Shown here in pieces: positions 1 to 9,376 of a stretch of DNA of 64,000 bases. Each line of letters opens with the position of its first letter. Position 1 is the stretch's first letter. Below the pieces are notes generated by a model. The model was not told the DNA's origin. It worked only from the letters and a program-made list of their open reading frames with translations, and searched no databases. Source of the DNA: Pseudomonas fluorescens. Lineage in GTDB: Bacteria; Pseudomonadota; Gammaproteobacteria; Pseudomonadales; Pseudomonadaceae. The stretch spans positions 365,357-429,356 of the forward strand of contig NZ_LACC01000002.1 in the NCBI RefSeq assembly GCF_000967965.1, written 5' to 3'. The translations under genes were made by a program, and so were the position numbers.

Positions 1-1
1 G

Positions 2-79
2 ATGTATGAGGCCAAACGCAGCGGGAACAATCAGTATCGGCTGGGCACCGAGAGCGTTGCGCGGGCGCATAGCGAATAG
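2..79 (+). CDS. C-terminal end of a GGDEF-domain protein (partial)
   Basis: Only the last 25 codons lie in the window, ending at TAG 77-79; the gene continues off the left edge. The peptide starts MYEAKRSGNNQYRLG, which matches the final helix of diguanylate cyclase GGDEF domains (family pattern ALYxAKRxGRN). The catalytic GGDEF motif itself is outside the window, so activity cannot be judged. It is inferred to make or sense cyclic di-GMP. Confidence 0.72.
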   Translation: MYEAKRSGNNQYRLGTESVARAHSE

Positions 80-129
80 CGCTTCGTCGACGGGAGCCTG
101 TACCGGTAACTGCACGAGCAAGGCCACGA

Positions 130-160
130 ATGCATTGATCCGCTTCACGCATCAATGCAT
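130..160. repeat. Inverted repeat upstream of MFS gene
   Basis: ATGCATTGAT (130-139) and ATCAATGCAT (151-160) form a perfect 10-bp inverted repeat with an 11-nt spacer. It lies between the GGDEF tail and the MFS start at 271. No T-run follows, so an operator is as likely as a terminator. The rest of 80-270 shows no gene. Confidence 0.5.
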
Positions 161-270
161 GCCAACAATGCAATTAACATATCGATGCCCCTGCTCCACT
201 ATCCGCCCCAATAAGAACCGTGCGCCGCGTCCAGCCGGCGCACGTCATAAAAGCGGTGGAGTATTTATCG

Positions 271-1563
271 ATGACAGCCTCAATCCCGCGCGGACGCTCT
301 CGCGCCAGTGCCATTTTCCGGGTCACCTCGGGCAACTTCCTCGAACAGTTCGACTTCTTCCTTTTCGGTTTCTATGCCACGCAGATCGCTGCCGTGTTCT
401 TTCCGGCCAGCAGCGAATTCGCCTCGCTGATGATGACCTTCGCCGTGTTCGGTGCAGGCTTTTTGATGCGTCCGTTGGGCGCCGTGGTGCTGGGTGCCTA
501 TATCGATGATGTGGGTCGACGCAAAGGGTTGATCGTGACCCTGTCGATCATGGCCAGCGGCACCATCCTGATTGTGCTGGTGCCCGGTTACGAAACCATC
601 GGTCTGTTCGCCCCGGCCCTGGTGCTGATCGGGCGGCTGCTGCAGGGCTTTTCCGCCGGTGCGGAACTGGGCGGCGTGTCGGTGTATCTCGCCGAGATCG
701 CCACACCCGGCCACAAGGGCTTTTTCACCAGTTGGCAGTCGGGCAGCCAGCAAGTGGCGATCATCGTCGCCGCCGCGCTGGGTTACGCCTTGAACCAGTG
801 GATGGCGCCGAGCGTGATTGCCGATTGGGGCTGGCGGATTCCGTTCTTCGTCGGCTGCATGATCGTGCCGTTCATCTTCCTGCTGCGCCGCAACCTGGAG
901 GAAACCGAAGAGTTCGCCACCCGCAAACACCGCCCGAGCATGGGTGAGGTGTTCCGCACCCTGGGGCAAAACTGGCTGACCGTGTTCGCGGGCATGATGA
1001 TGGTCGCCCTGACCACCACCGCGTTCTACCTGATCACGGTGTACGCGCCGACCTTCGGTAAAACCGTGCTGCACCTGAGCACGTCCGATGCGCTGCTGGT
1101 GACATTGCTGGTGGGCGTTTCGAATTTCATCTGGCTGCCGATCGGTGGCGCCCTCTCGGACCGCATCGGTCGACGTCCGGTGTTGATCGCCATGGCCTTG
1201 TTGGCCATCGCCACCACTTACCCGGTGCTGACCTATCTGGTGAATGCACCCAGCTTCATCCACATGCTGCTGGTGCTGTTGTGGCTGTCGTTCATCTACG
1301 GCCTGTACAACGGCGCGATGATTCCGGCGCTGACGGAGATCATGCCCGTGGAAGTCCGGGTGGCCGGTTTCTCCCTCGCCTATAGCCTGGCCACGGCCGT
1401 GTTCGGCGGGTTCACCCCGGCGATGTCGACCTTGCTGATCCAGTACACCGGCGACAAGGCGGCGCCGGGTTACTGGATGAGCTTTGCAGCACTGTGCGCG
1501 CTGTGCGCCACGCTCATGCTCTATCGCCGCGCCTCGAATCATCTGCAACCGGTGGCGTCGTGA
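271..1563 (+). CDS. MFS transporter, metabolite:H+ symporter type
   Basis: A 430-residue inner-membrane carrier with about 12 hydrophobic segments. The N-terminus ([16 protein letters not shown]) and the loop 2-3 signature DDVGRRKG near residue 80 fit the MHS/citrate-tricarballylate branch of the MFS. The second-half signature SDRIGRRP is also present. The ATG at 271 follows GGTGGAG. Two in-frame earlier codons lack a good ribosome site. It is followed 20-26 nt later by a periplasmic binding protein gene, so the two are probably co-transcribed. A small carboxylate is the likely substrate, inferred from family only. Confidence 0.85.
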   Translation: MTASIPRGRSRASAIFRVTSGNFLEQFDFFLFGFYATQIAAVFFPASSEFASLMMTFAVFGAGFLMRPLGAVVLGAYIDDVGRRKGLIVTLSIMASGTILIVLVPGYETIGLFAPALVLIGRLLQGFSAGAELGGVSVYLAEIATPGHKGFFTSWQSGSQQVAIIVAAALGYALNQWMAPSVIADWGWRIPFFVGCMIVPFIFLLRRNLEETEEFATRKHRPSMGEVFRTLGQNWLTVFAGMMMVALTTTAFYLITVYAPTFGKTVLHLSTSDALLVTLLVGVSNFIWLPIGGALSDRIGRRPVLIAMALLAIATTYPVLTYLVNAPSFIHMLLVLLWLSFIYGLYNGAMIPALTEIMPVEVRVAGFSLAYSLATAVFGGFTPAMSTLLIQYTGDKAAPGYWMSFAALCALCATLMLYRRASNHLQPVAS

Positions 1564-1589
1564 ACCGGCCCTTCATCGAGAACATGACC

Positions 1590-2366
1590 ATGAAAAAAAC
1601 CTTCAATCTTGCCGCCCTCGCGTTGCTGGTCAGCCTGGGCTTGAGCAGCATTGCCCAGGCTGAAGAGATCCGCGTGATGACCTCCGGCGGCTTCACGGCA
1701 GCCTACAAGATCCTCGGCCCGAAGTTCGCCGCTTCCACCGGCAACACCCTCGACACCGCGCTCGGTCCCTCCATGGGCAAGGCCCCCGAAGCGATTCCCA
1801 ATCGCCTGGCCCGGGGTGAGCAAGCCGACGTGGTGATCATGGTCGGTTACGCTCTGGACGATTTGATCAAGCAGGGCAAGGTCGACCCGGCTTCCCGTGT
1901 CGAACTGGCGGATTCGCGCATTGGCCTGGTGGTGCGTGAAGGTGCGCCGAAACCGGATATCAGCAACGTCGAGGGCCTGAAAAAGACCCTGCTCGACGCC
2001 AAATCAGTGGCCTACTCCGACAGCGCCAGCGGCGTGTACATCGAGCAGCAACTGTTCAAGCGCCTGGGGATCGAAGACCAGCTCAAGCCCAAGTCGACCA
2101 TGGTGGCGAAAATCCCCGTGGGTTCGGTGGTTGCCACTGGCGACTATCAACTTGGCTTCCAGCAGGTCAGCGAATTGTTGCCGGTGCCGGGGGTCAGTTT
2201 CGTGGCGAAGATTCCGGAGTCTGTGCAGTCGGTCACCCGGTTTGCCGCCGGCATCCCGGTAGGTGCCCGGCACCCGGCCGAAGCCAAGGCCTTACTGGAC
2301 TACATGGCCTCGGCCCAGGCTCAACCGGACGTGAAAGCAACCGGACTGGACTCGGTCAGTCGCTGA
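1590..2366 (+). CDS. Periplasmic substrate-binding protein, ModA-like
   Basis: The 258-residue product starts with a clear signal peptide (MKKTFNLAALALLVSLGL, cleavage near AQA-EE). The mature part has the type-2 periplasmic binding fold of the ModA/extracellular solute-binding group: VMTSGGFTAAYK near the start, then DVVIMVGYALDDL and a conserved SASGVYIEQQL segment. No ABC permease or ATPase lies nearby; its immediate neighbour is an MFS carrier. ATG 1584 is an alternative start, but GAG at 1578-1580 is better spaced for 1590. Ligand unknown; an organic acid is as plausible as molybdate. Confidence 0.78.
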   Translation: MKKTFNLAALALLVSLGLSSIAQAEEIRVMTSGGFTAAYKILGPKFAASTGNTLDTALGPSMGKAPEAIPNRLARGEQADVVIMVGYALDDLIKQGKVDPASRVELADSRIGLVVREGAPKPDISNVEGLKKTLLDAKSVAYSDSASGVYIEQQLFKRLGIEDQLKPKSTMVAKIPVGSVVATGDYQLGFQQVSELLPVPGVSFVAKIPESVQSVTRFAAGIPVGARHPAEAKALLDYMASAQAQPDVKATGLDSVSR

Positions 2367-2373
2367 CCGACGG

Positions 2374-3270
2374 CTACAGGACTTTCATCTCCACCACCAG
2401 CCGTTCCAGCTCCAATGCCGCCGGGGTCAGGGTTCGCCCCCGGCGCTTGATCAGACCGACGCTGCGCATCACCTGCGGATCGGTCAACGGCACCCGCGTC
2501 AGGATCGGATGGTCCGCCGCCGGCATCGCCATCAGCGGCACCGCCGCCACGCCCAACCCGGCCTCCACCAGCCCGATCATGGTGGTCACGTGACGGGTTT
2601 CGCAGATGCTCGGCCGCTGCGGCACCACGCCGGTCAGTGCCTGATCCAGCAGAAAACGGTTGCCCGAGGTTTTATCCAGCGAGATGTAGTCCTGCTGATA
2701 GAACTCGTCCCAAGTGACACTGCTTCGCCCCGCCAGCGGATGATCGCGCCGGCACGCCACTACATACCCCTCTTGCACCAAGGGCTCGAAATCCACTTCG
2801 GCTTCCAGCGTGCCCATGAAGCTCAGGCCGAAATCCGCTTCGCCATTGACCACCGCACTCAATACGTCGTGGGCGCTGGAGTCCAGCACCTTGACCTTGA
2901 TCCGTGGAAACTGCCGGTGATAGTGCGCGATCACTCGCGGCATGAAGTAGTAAGCCGCCGAGGGTACACAGGCGACCGTGACATGGCCGAGTCGGGTCGA
3001 AGCGACTTCGCTGATGCCCAGCAATGCCACGTCCAGATCATCCAGCAGGCGCTCGACGCTGGGCATGAAACCCCGTCCAGCCTGGGTCAGGCTGACCTTG
3101 CGCGTGGTGCGTTCGAACAGCCGCACGCCGAGGGCGTCTTCGAGCTTTTCGATGCGCCGGCTCAAGGCTGGCTGGGATATCCGTACCGTATCGGCGGCCT
3201 TGCGGAAGCTGCCCTGCTCGACCACGGCGCGGAAGGCCTGCAGATCGTTGAGGTCGAAGTTGATCGCCAT
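2374..3270 (-). CDS. LysR-family transcriptional regulator
   Basis: A 298-residue LysR regulator with an N-terminal winged HTH (LNDLQAFRAVVEQGSFRKAA, then SQPALSRRIEKLE) and a C-terminal effector-binding domain starting near residue 90. It is convergent with the MFS/binding-protein pair, whose stop is only 7 nt away, and probably regulates that pair or itself. The start at 3270 was chosen because MAINFDLNDLQ begins exactly where LysR proteins normally begin; upstream in-frame residues look non-coding. Confidence 0.88.
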   Translation of the reverse strand: MAINFDLNDLQAFRAVVEQGSFRKAADTVRISQPALSRRIEKLEDALGVRLFERTTRKVSLTQAGRGFMPSVERLLDDLDVALLGISEVASTRLGHVTVACVPSAAYYFMPRVIAHYHRQFPRIKVKVLDSSAHDVLSAVVNGEADFGLSFMGTLEAEVDFEPLVQEGYVVACRRDHPLAGRSSVTWDEFYQQDYISLDKTSGNRFLLDQALTGVVPQRPSICETRHVTTMIGLVEAGLGVAAVPLMAMPAADHPILTRVPLTDPQVMRSVGLIKRRGRTLTPAALELERLVVEMKVL

Positions 3271-3428
3271 GGGGTCTACTCGAGAGGGACAGTTTGATTG
3301 ATCAGCTAATTCTATAAATGTAACCAATTAATGCAAATTGTAACATCTGAGCCCGAGCGTTTTGCTGACGCCGAAGGGCCCAGCCTTTATTCTTGTCACC
3401 CCCGCTGTACCGAGTCCGGAGTTTTCTC

Positions 3429-5237
3429 ATGCCCCATGAAGGCAACCTGCTACAAACCGCTGTCGTGTTTCTGATGGCGGCCGTTCTCATCGTTCCCTTG
3501 GCCAAGCGCCTGCAACTGGGGGCGGTTCTGGGCTATCTGTTTGCCGGGGTGATCATCGGCCCGTCGGTGCTGGGCCTGATCGACAATCCGCAAAGCGTCG
3601 CGAACATTTCCGAACTCGGCGTGGTGTTGCTGCTGTTCATCATCGGTCTGGAACTGTCGCCGCGACGCTTGTGGGTGATGCGCAAGTCAGTGTTCGGCGT
3701 GGGCCTGGCGCAAGTGCTGCTCACTGGCACGGTGATTGGCGTGGTAGCGCTTTGGCTGTTTGGCCAGCCGTTGAACACCGCGATCGTCCTGGGCCTGGGC
3801 CTGGCGTTGTCGTCCACGGCGTTCGGCCTGCAAAGCCTGGCTGAGCGCAAGGAACTGACAAGCCCCCACGGGCGGCTGGCGTTCGCGATCCTGTTGTTTC
3901 AGGACATCGCCGCGATCCCCTTGATCGCCATGGTGCCGTTGCTTGCCGGTGGCGATCACAGCACGACCGCCAGCGAAAACCTGAACCACGGCCTGCAAGT
4001 GCTGGCCAGCATCGCCGTGGTGGTGATCGGCGGGCGTTATCTGCTGCGGCCGGTGTTTCGCGTGGTGACCAAGACCGCGCTGCCAGAGGTCTCCACCGCC
4101 ACGGCGTTGCTGGTAGTGATTGGCACGGCATGGCTGATGGAGCTGGTCGGAATATCCATGGCCCTGGGCGCCTTCCTCGCCGGCCTGCTGCTGGCGGACT
4201 CCGAGTATCGCCATGAACTGGAAGCCCAGATCGAGCCGTTCAAGGGTCTGTTGCTCGGGCTGTTTTTCATCAGCGTCGGCATGGGCGCGAACCTGAGCCT
4301 GTTGCTGAGCATGCCGATGGCGGTGCTGGGCCTGACCCTGCTGCTGATCGCGATCAAACTGCCGCTGCTGTTCCTGGTCGGTCGCCTGGCCGGGGGCTTG
4401 AAAAAGGTCAGTGCGATCCGCCTGGGCATCGTGTTGGCGGCCGGTGGTGAATTTGCCTTTGTGGTGTTCAAGATTGGTCGCGACCACGGGCTGTTCGCCA
4501 CGGAGCTGTATGACTTGCTGGTGCTGACCATCACCCTGTCCATGGCCGTGACGCCACTGTTGCTGCTGCTTTGCGCACGCCTGGTCAGCCCGAAAGTGCA
4601 ACCGGTGGACGTACCGGAGAAGTTCCGCGAAATCGACGCCGACGCGCCACGGGTGGTGATCGCCGGCATGGGTCGCATGGGGCAGATCGTTGCGCGGATA
4701 TTGCGCGCGCAGAACATCAAGTTCGTGGCCCTCGACACCTCGGTGGAAACCATCGAACTGTCCCGCAGCTTCGGTGGCGTGCCGGTGTTCTACGGCGACC
4801 CGATGCGCCCGGAAATCCTCAACGCGGCCAAGGTCGGGGAAGCCGAGTATTTCGTGATCGCCACCGACGACCCGGACACCAACATCAAGACCGCCGAACT
4901 GGTGCGCAAGCTCTACCCGCACATGAAAATCATCGCCCGAGCCCGTAACCGCCAGCATGTACACCGGTTGATGGACGTCGGCGCCCACGCCGTGCGCGAA
5001 ACCTTTTATTCGAGCCTGGAAATGAGCCGGCAAACCCTGATCGGCCTGGGATTGACCCAGGCCCAGGCGGATGCGCGGATCAAACGCTTCAAGCAGCACG
5101 ACGAAGAGGTGCTTGAAGCCCAGCATGCGGTGTATGACGACGCCGTGAAAGTGATGCAGACGGCGCAGGAAGCGCGGGTCGAACTGGGCAGGTTGTTCGA
5201 GTCGGATCAACTGCAGGAGCAGGCGGGCACCAAATGA
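3429..5237 (+). CDS. Kef-type monovalent cation:proton antiporter (CPA2)
   Basis: The 602-residue protein has an N-terminal Na+/H+ exchanger-type membrane domain of about 12 segments (residues 5-385) and a cytoplasmic RCK/TrkA-N domain from about 405 (VVIAGMGRMGQIVARIL, a Rossmann GxGxxG). This is the architecture of glutathione-gated KefB/KefC potassium efflux systems, which acidify the cytoplasm during electrophile stress. The length (about 600) is normal. The ATG at 3429 is preceded by GGAG at 3418-3421. No KefF/KefG ancillary subunit gene is adjacent, so gating may differ from the E. coli system. Confidence 0.88.
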   Translation: MPHEGNLLQTAVVFLMAAVLIVPLAKRLQLGAVLGYLFAGVIIGPSVLGLIDNPQSVANISELGVVLLLFIIGLELSPRRLWVMRKSVFGVGLAQVLLTGTVIGVVALWLFGQPLNTAIVLGLGLALSSTAFGLQSLAERKELTSPHGRLAFAILLFQDIAAIPLIAMVPLLAGGDHSTTASENLNHGLQVLASIAVVVIGGRYLLRPVFRVVTKTALPEVSTATALLVVIGTAWLMELVGISMALGAFLAGLLLADSEYRHELEAQIEPFKGLLLGLFFISVGMGANLSLLLSMPMAVLGLTLLLIAIKLPLLFLVGRLAGGLKKVSAIRLGIVLAAGGEFAFVVFKIGRDHGLFATELYDLLVLTITLSMAVTPLLLLLCARLVSPKVQPVDVPEKFREIDADAPRVVIAGMGRMGQIVARILRAQNIKFVALDTSVETIELSRSFGGVPVFYGDPMRPEILNAAKVGEAEYFVIATDDPDTNIKTAELVRKLYPHMKIIARARNRQHVHRLMDVGAHAVRETFYSSLEMSRQTLIGLGLTQAQADARIKRFKQHDEEVLEAQHAVYDDAVKVMQTAQEARVELGRLFESDQLQEQAGTK

Positions 5238-5312
5238 GGTGAATATGAGGGCCTGCTCGCGATGAACGATAACGCGGTGTGATGGATCAACAACAATTGC
5301 CAGGGAAACACC

Positions 5313-6410
5313 ATGACTGACCAACAATCTCCGGCCCTCAAGGAAATCTTCAACGCCGAGCGCCTCCAGCACATCGCCAGCGAAATGACCGCTGTCTATC
5401 CGCCATTCGAAGCCTGGCGCTTCCTGAAGCTCGCCCAAGCCGGCCTGGCAGACCTCAGCGTCATGCAGCGCATGGCCCGGGTCAGCGAGTGCCTGCACGC
5501 CGTGCTGCCCCTGGACTACGAGGCATCGCTGCAGGTGCTGCGCGCCCTTGCCCCGCGCCTGAACAGCGGCTTTGTCCGCATGTGCCTGCCGCACTACGTC
5601 GCCAGCTACGGCGCCCATGCGTTCGATCAGTCGATGGACGCGCTGAAGTACTTCACCGCATTTGGCTCTTCGGAATTCGCAATCCGTCACTTTCTGCGCA
5701 GTGACCTCGATCGCTCGCTCAAGCTGATGCATGCCTGGTCGCTGGACGACAACGAGCATGTACGGCGCCTGGCCAGCGAAGGATGCCGGCCACGCCTGCC
5801 CTGGTCATTCCGGCTGGAGCCCATCCAGGCCGATCCGACACTGGCCGCGAACATCCTCGACAACCTCAAGGCCGACACCAGCCTGTACGTGCGCAAATCT
5901 GTGGCCAACCACCTCAACGACATCACCAAGGATCATCCCGACTGGGTGCTGGATCTGATTGAAGGCTGGTCGCTGGACAACCGGCACACCGCATGGATCG
6001 CCAAGCACGCCCTGCGCAGCCTGATCAAACAGGGCAACCAGCGGGCACTGGCGATCATCGGTGCGGGCGGCAAGCCCGAAGTCGAGATCGTCGATGTGAA
6101 AGTCGAACCGCCGGTGATTGGCCTGGGAGAAAAAATCACCCTGTCGTTTGCCGTCAGGTCCACGGTAGAAAACAGTCAGCGCCTGGTGATCGACTACGCC
6201 ATCGATTACGTCAAGGCCAATGGCAGCACCTCGGCGAAGGTGTTCAAACTCAAGGCGCTGACGCTGCCGGGCAACGCCGTCGAAGCCGTCAGCCGTGGCC
6301 AGCAGATCAAGGAACTCACCACCCGCCGGCATTATGCGGGGCGCCATGCGGTGCATGTCCTGGTCAATGGTGAACGGCTGGCCAGTACGGCGTTCGAGAT
6401 TGTTGGTTAA
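5313..6410 (+). CDS. alkC: AlkC-type DNA alkylation repair glycosylase with Ig-like domain
   Basis: A 365-residue HEAT-like repeat DNA glycosylase. The first 20 residues (ALKEIFNAERLQHIASEM) and the motif HVRRLASEGCRPRLPW near residue 150 are characteristic of AlkC, which excises N-alkylated adenines such as 3-methyladenine without base flipping. From about residue 255 (VEIVDVKVEPPVIGLGEK) the sequence turns into beta-strand-rich Ig-like repeats, as known for a subset of AlkC proteins including one from P. fluorescens. It starts 75 nt after the Kef gene and may be read from it or from its own promoter. Confidence 0.88.
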   Translation: MTDQQSPALKEIFNAERLQHIASEMTAVYPPFEAWRFLKLAQAGLADLSVMQRMARVSECLHAVLPLDYEASLQVLRALAPRLNSGFVRMCLPHYVASYGAHAFDQSMDALKYFTAFGSSEFAIRHFLRSDLDRSLKLMHAWSLDDNEHVRRLASEGCRPRLPWSFRLEPIQADPTLAANILDNLKADTSLYVRKSVANHLNDITKDHPDWVLDLIEGWSLDNRHTAWIAKHALRSLIKQGNQRALAIIGAGGKPEVEIVDVKVEPPVIGLGEKITLSFAVRSTVENSQRLVIDYAIDYVKANGSTSAKVFKLKALTLPGNAVEAVSRGQQIKELTTRRHYAGRHAVHVLVNGERLASTAFEIVG

Positions 6411-6434
6411 GCCGTAGGATCAATTCTGGATGGA

Positions 6435-6540
6435 CCGCCGCCATCGCGGGCAAGCCCGCTCCCACAGGGATCTGCTGTGCTACACAGTTGGTGTGAACAG
6501 CACAAAAACCTGTGGGAGCGGGCTTGCCCGCGATAGCGTC
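6435..6540. repeat. REP pair (inverted, BIME-like)
   Basis: Two inverted REP units: CGCGGGCAAGCCCGCTCCCA (in 6440-6465) and GTGGGAGCGGGCTTGCCCGCG (in 6511-6531), separated by about 45 nt. Both units carry the same CCCGCG variant. It sits between convergent alkC and LysR genes, where it may also act as a transcription stop. Confidence 0.9.
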
Positions 6541-6543
6541 AGC

Positions 6544-7446
6544 TCAGGCACCGAGGGAAACTGCCCCCTGCAACAACCCCTGCTCCCGCTCACACAACTC
6601 CACCACATAATCCCACAACACCCGCAACCGCACCGACTTGTGCAGCTCCCGGCGGGTGCTGATCCAGTAGCTACGCTGGATGCTTTCGTCCGGCAGCAAT
6701 GGCACCAGACCGGGATCGGCACTGGCCATGTAGCACGGCAGCACGGCAATCCCCAGACCTGAGCGCGCTGCCTGTTGCTGGGCGATCACGCTGGTACTGT
6801 GAAACACCACCCGCGGGTTGCGGCAGAAGCTGTTGAGGAACATCAGTTCCTGACTGAACAGCAAATCATCGACATAGCCAATCCACGCATGGCGCCCGAG
6901 GTCCTCGCGACTGCGCAACGGCGGTGAACGGTCGAGGTAGTCCTGGCTGGCATAGAGCGCCAGGCGATAGTCGGTGAGTTTACGAGTGACCAGCATGTCG
7001 GCGGCCGGGCGTTCGAGGTGGATGCTGATTTCCGCCTCGCGGTTGAGGATGCTGACAAACCGCGGCACCGCCACCAGTTCCACCTCCAGCCCCGGATAGC
7101 GCTCGAACAAGCCGCTCATGCGACTGGCCAGGAACATGATGCCCAGCCCTTCCGTCACCCCAACGCGGATCTTGCCCAGCGGCGCGGTGGACTGGGTGAT
7201 TTCCTCCTGGGCCAGCAGCGCCACGTTCTCCATCGCCTCGGCGTGTTTAAGCAACGCCTCGCCTGCCGGGGTCATCTCATACCCCTGGGCATGCTGGACG
7301 AACAACGCCGTACCGAGGCTCTTTTCGATGGCCTCGATGTGCCGCGCCACGGTGGCATGGGTGGTGTTCAAGCGCCGGGCAGCCGTGAGCAAACGCCCGC
7401 TGCGCTGCAATTCGAGAAAAAACCGCAGGTCATTCCAGTCGAACAT
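6544..7446 (-). CDS. LysR-family transcriptional regulator
   Basis: A 300-residue LysR protein starting MFDWNDLRFFLELQRSGRL; this lineage (WNDLRFFL, TTHATVARHIEAIE) is typical of GcvA/PA-type regulators. The effector-binding domain follows from residue 90. The start at 7446 is preceded on the minus strand by AAGGACG. It is divergent from the GMC oxidoreductase at 7579, with about 130 nt between the starts, so it is probably the regulator of the oxidoreductase/MFS pair. Confidence 0.88.
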   Translation of the reverse strand: MFDWNDLRFFLELQRSGRLLTAARRLNTTHATVARHIEAIEKSLGTALFVQHAQGYEMTPAGEALLKHAEAMENVALLAQEEITQSTAPLGKIRVGVTEGLGIMFLASRMSGLFERYPGLEVELVAVPRFVSILNREAEISIHLERPAADMLVTRKLTDYRLALYASQDYLDRSPPLRSREDLGRHAWIGYVDDLLFSQELMFLNSFCRNPRVVFHSTSVIAQQQAARSGLGIAVLPCYMASADPGLVPLLPDESIQRSYWISTRRELHKSVRLRVLWDYVVELCEREQGLLQGAVSLGA

Positions 7447-7578
7447 GAAGCGTCCTTGTTCTTTGCCGTTCGGGATGCTGTTTAAAAACGCACAGCGGCT
7501 GCGCAAAAACTAACATTCTTTTGACGAAAGCTAACAACTAGGATGACAGACAACAAGAACAACAACGCGAGGTCAGGG

Positions 7579-9240
7579 ATGCAGACTTCCCTTGATGAAT
7601 ACGATTACATCGTGGTCGGGGCCGGGCCGGCCGGATGTCTGCTGGCCAATCGTTTGTCGGCCAATGCGCAACATCGCGTGTTGCTGCTCGAGGCCGGTGG
7701 TCGCGACAACTACGCGTGGATTCACATCCCCGTGGGCTACCTGTTTTGCATCGGCAACCCGCGCACCGACTGGTGCTTCAAGACCGAAGCGCAACCGGGC
7801 CTGCAAGGCCGCGCCCTGAGCTACCCGCGCGGCAAGGTACTGGGTGGCTGCTCCTCGATCAACGGCATGATCTACATGCGCGGCCAGGCCGGCGACTACG
7901 ACCGCTGGGCCGCCGACGGCAACCCTGGCTGGAGCTGGCAAGAGGTGTTGCCGCTGTTCAAGCAGAGTGAAAACCACTTTGCCGGTGCCGCCGAATTTCA
8001 TGGCGTCGCGGGCGAATGGCGAGTTGAACGCCAGCGCCTGTCATGGCCGATTCTCGACGCTTTCCGCAGTGCCGCCGAACAAAGCGGCATCGCCAGCATC
8101 GATGACTTCAACCAGGGCGACAACGAAGGTTGCGGCTATTTCCAAGTCAATCAGAAGGCCGGCATCCGCTGGAACGCGTCCAAGGCCTTTCTCAAACCCA
8201 TTCGCCAGCGTCCCAATCTCACCGTGCTGACCGGTGTCGAAGTCGACCGCGTGCTGCTGGACAATGGCCGCGCCTCGGCGGTCAGTGCCCGCTGGCAAGG
8301 CCAGGCGAAAACCTTCAAGGCGCGCAAGGAGATCGTCCTGTGTGCCGGCTCGGTCGGTTCGCCCAGCATCCTGCAACGCTCCGGCATCGGCCCGCGCCCA
8401 CTGCTGGAGCGGCTGGGCATTGGGGTCGCCCATGAGCTACCCGGCGTCGGTGGCAACCTGCAGGATCACCTGCAACTGCGGCTGATCTACAAGTTGGAAA
8501 ATGCCCGCACCCTGAACCAGATTGCCGGCAGCCTGTGGGGCAAGATGGGCATGGGCCTGCGCTACCTGTATGACCGCAGTGGCCCGCTGTCCATGGCGCC
8601 GAGCCAGTTGGGCGCCTTTGCCCGCTCGGGGCCGGAGCAGACGTCAGCCAACCTCGAATATCACGTGCAACCGCTGTCGCTGGAGCGCTTTGGCGAACCG
8701 CTGCATGCCTTCCCGGCGTTCACCGCATCGGTCTGCGATCTGCGCCCGCAAAGCCGTGGCCGGGTGGAAATCCGCTCCGCCGATCCGCAAGAAGCCCCGC
8801 TGATCCAACCCAATTACCTGAGCCACCCGGAGGACCTGCGGGTCGCCGCCGACGCCATCCGCCTGACCCGGCGCATCGTCGCCGCCCCGGCACTGCGCGC
8901 CTTCAATCCGGTGGAATACCTGCCCGGTGACAGCCTGCAAAGCGAAGAACAACTGCACGAAGCCGCCGCACGGATCGGCACCACGATTTTCCATCCGGTG
9001 GGCACCTGCCGCATGGGCAATGACGCCGACGCCGTGGTCGATGCGCAACTCAAGGTCCACGGCATCCCCGGCCTGCGCATTGCCGATGCGTCGATCATGC
9101 CGCGCATCACCTCGGGCAACACCTGCTCGCCGACGCTGATGATTGCCGAGAAGGCTGCGCAGATGATCCTCAACCCTTCTGTAAACACATCACCTGTGGG
9201 AGCGGGCTTGCTCGCGAAGGCGGTGGATCATTCACATTGA
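7579..9240 (+). CDS. GMC family FAD-dependent oxidoreductase
   Basis: A 553-residue flavoprotein of the glucose-methanol-choline family. The dinucleotide site [19 protein letters not shown] is at residues 9-27; the GMC signatures [18 protein letters not shown] and [15 protein letters not shown] follow, and the catalytic His region HPVGTCRMG is near residue 475. It oxidises alcohols; the substrate is unknown. ATG 7579 has GAGG at good spacing; ATG 7543 is possible. The last ~16 codons ([12 protein letters not shown]...) are not family sequence but the translation of an inserted REP element. An MFS gene follows 136 nt downstream. Confidence 0.9.
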   Translation: MQTSLDEYDYIVVGAGPAGCLLANRLSANAQHRVLLLEAGGRDNYAWIHIPVGYLFCIGNPRTDWCFKTEAQPGLQGRALSYPRGKVLGGCSSINGMIYMRGQAGDYDRWAADGNPGWSWQEVLPLFKQSENHFAGAAEFHGVAGEWRVERQRLSWPILDAFRSAAEQSGIASIDDFNQGDNEGCGYFQVNQKAGIRWNASKAFLKPIRQRPNLTVLTGVEVDRVLLDNGRASAVSARWQGQAKTFKARKEIVLCAGSVGSPSILQRSGIGPRPLLERLGIGVAHELPGVGGNLQDHLQLRLIYKLENARTLNQIAGSLWGKMGMGLRYLYDRSGPLSMAPSQLGAFARSGPEQTSANLEYHVQPLSLERFGEPLHAFPAFTASVCDLRPQSRGRVEIRSADPQEAPLIQPNYLSHPEDLRVAADAIRLTRRIVAAPALRAFNPVEYLPGDSLQSEEQLHEAAARIGTTIFHPVGTCRMGNDADAVVDAQLKVHGIPGLRIADASIMPRITSGNTCSPTLMIAEKAAQMILNPSVNTSPVGAGLLAKAVDHSH

Positions 9241-9282
9241 TGTTGAATGACACGACGCTTTCGCGAGCAAGCCCGCTCCCGG
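9193..9282. repeat. REP pair overlapping the end of the GMC gene
   Basis: GTGGGAGCGGGCTTGCTCGCG (9197-9217) and its inverted partner TCGCGAGCAAGCCCGCTCC (9261-9279). The first unit is translated as the C-terminus of the GMC oxidoreductase. Both units share the CTCGCG variant. Confidence 0.88.
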
Positions 9283-9376
9283 ACCGCATCAGATTCACGG
9301 ACATCGAGCATCACCCCTGCAAGGAACACGCAACACCAGTGGAACAACAAAAACAATCACTGTGAGGGATACCGGT

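Noticed and set aside
3687..5759. 690-codon minus-strand frame across the Kef and alkC genes
   Set aside because: Shadow frame opposite two clear genes; no recognisable domains and no ribosome site.
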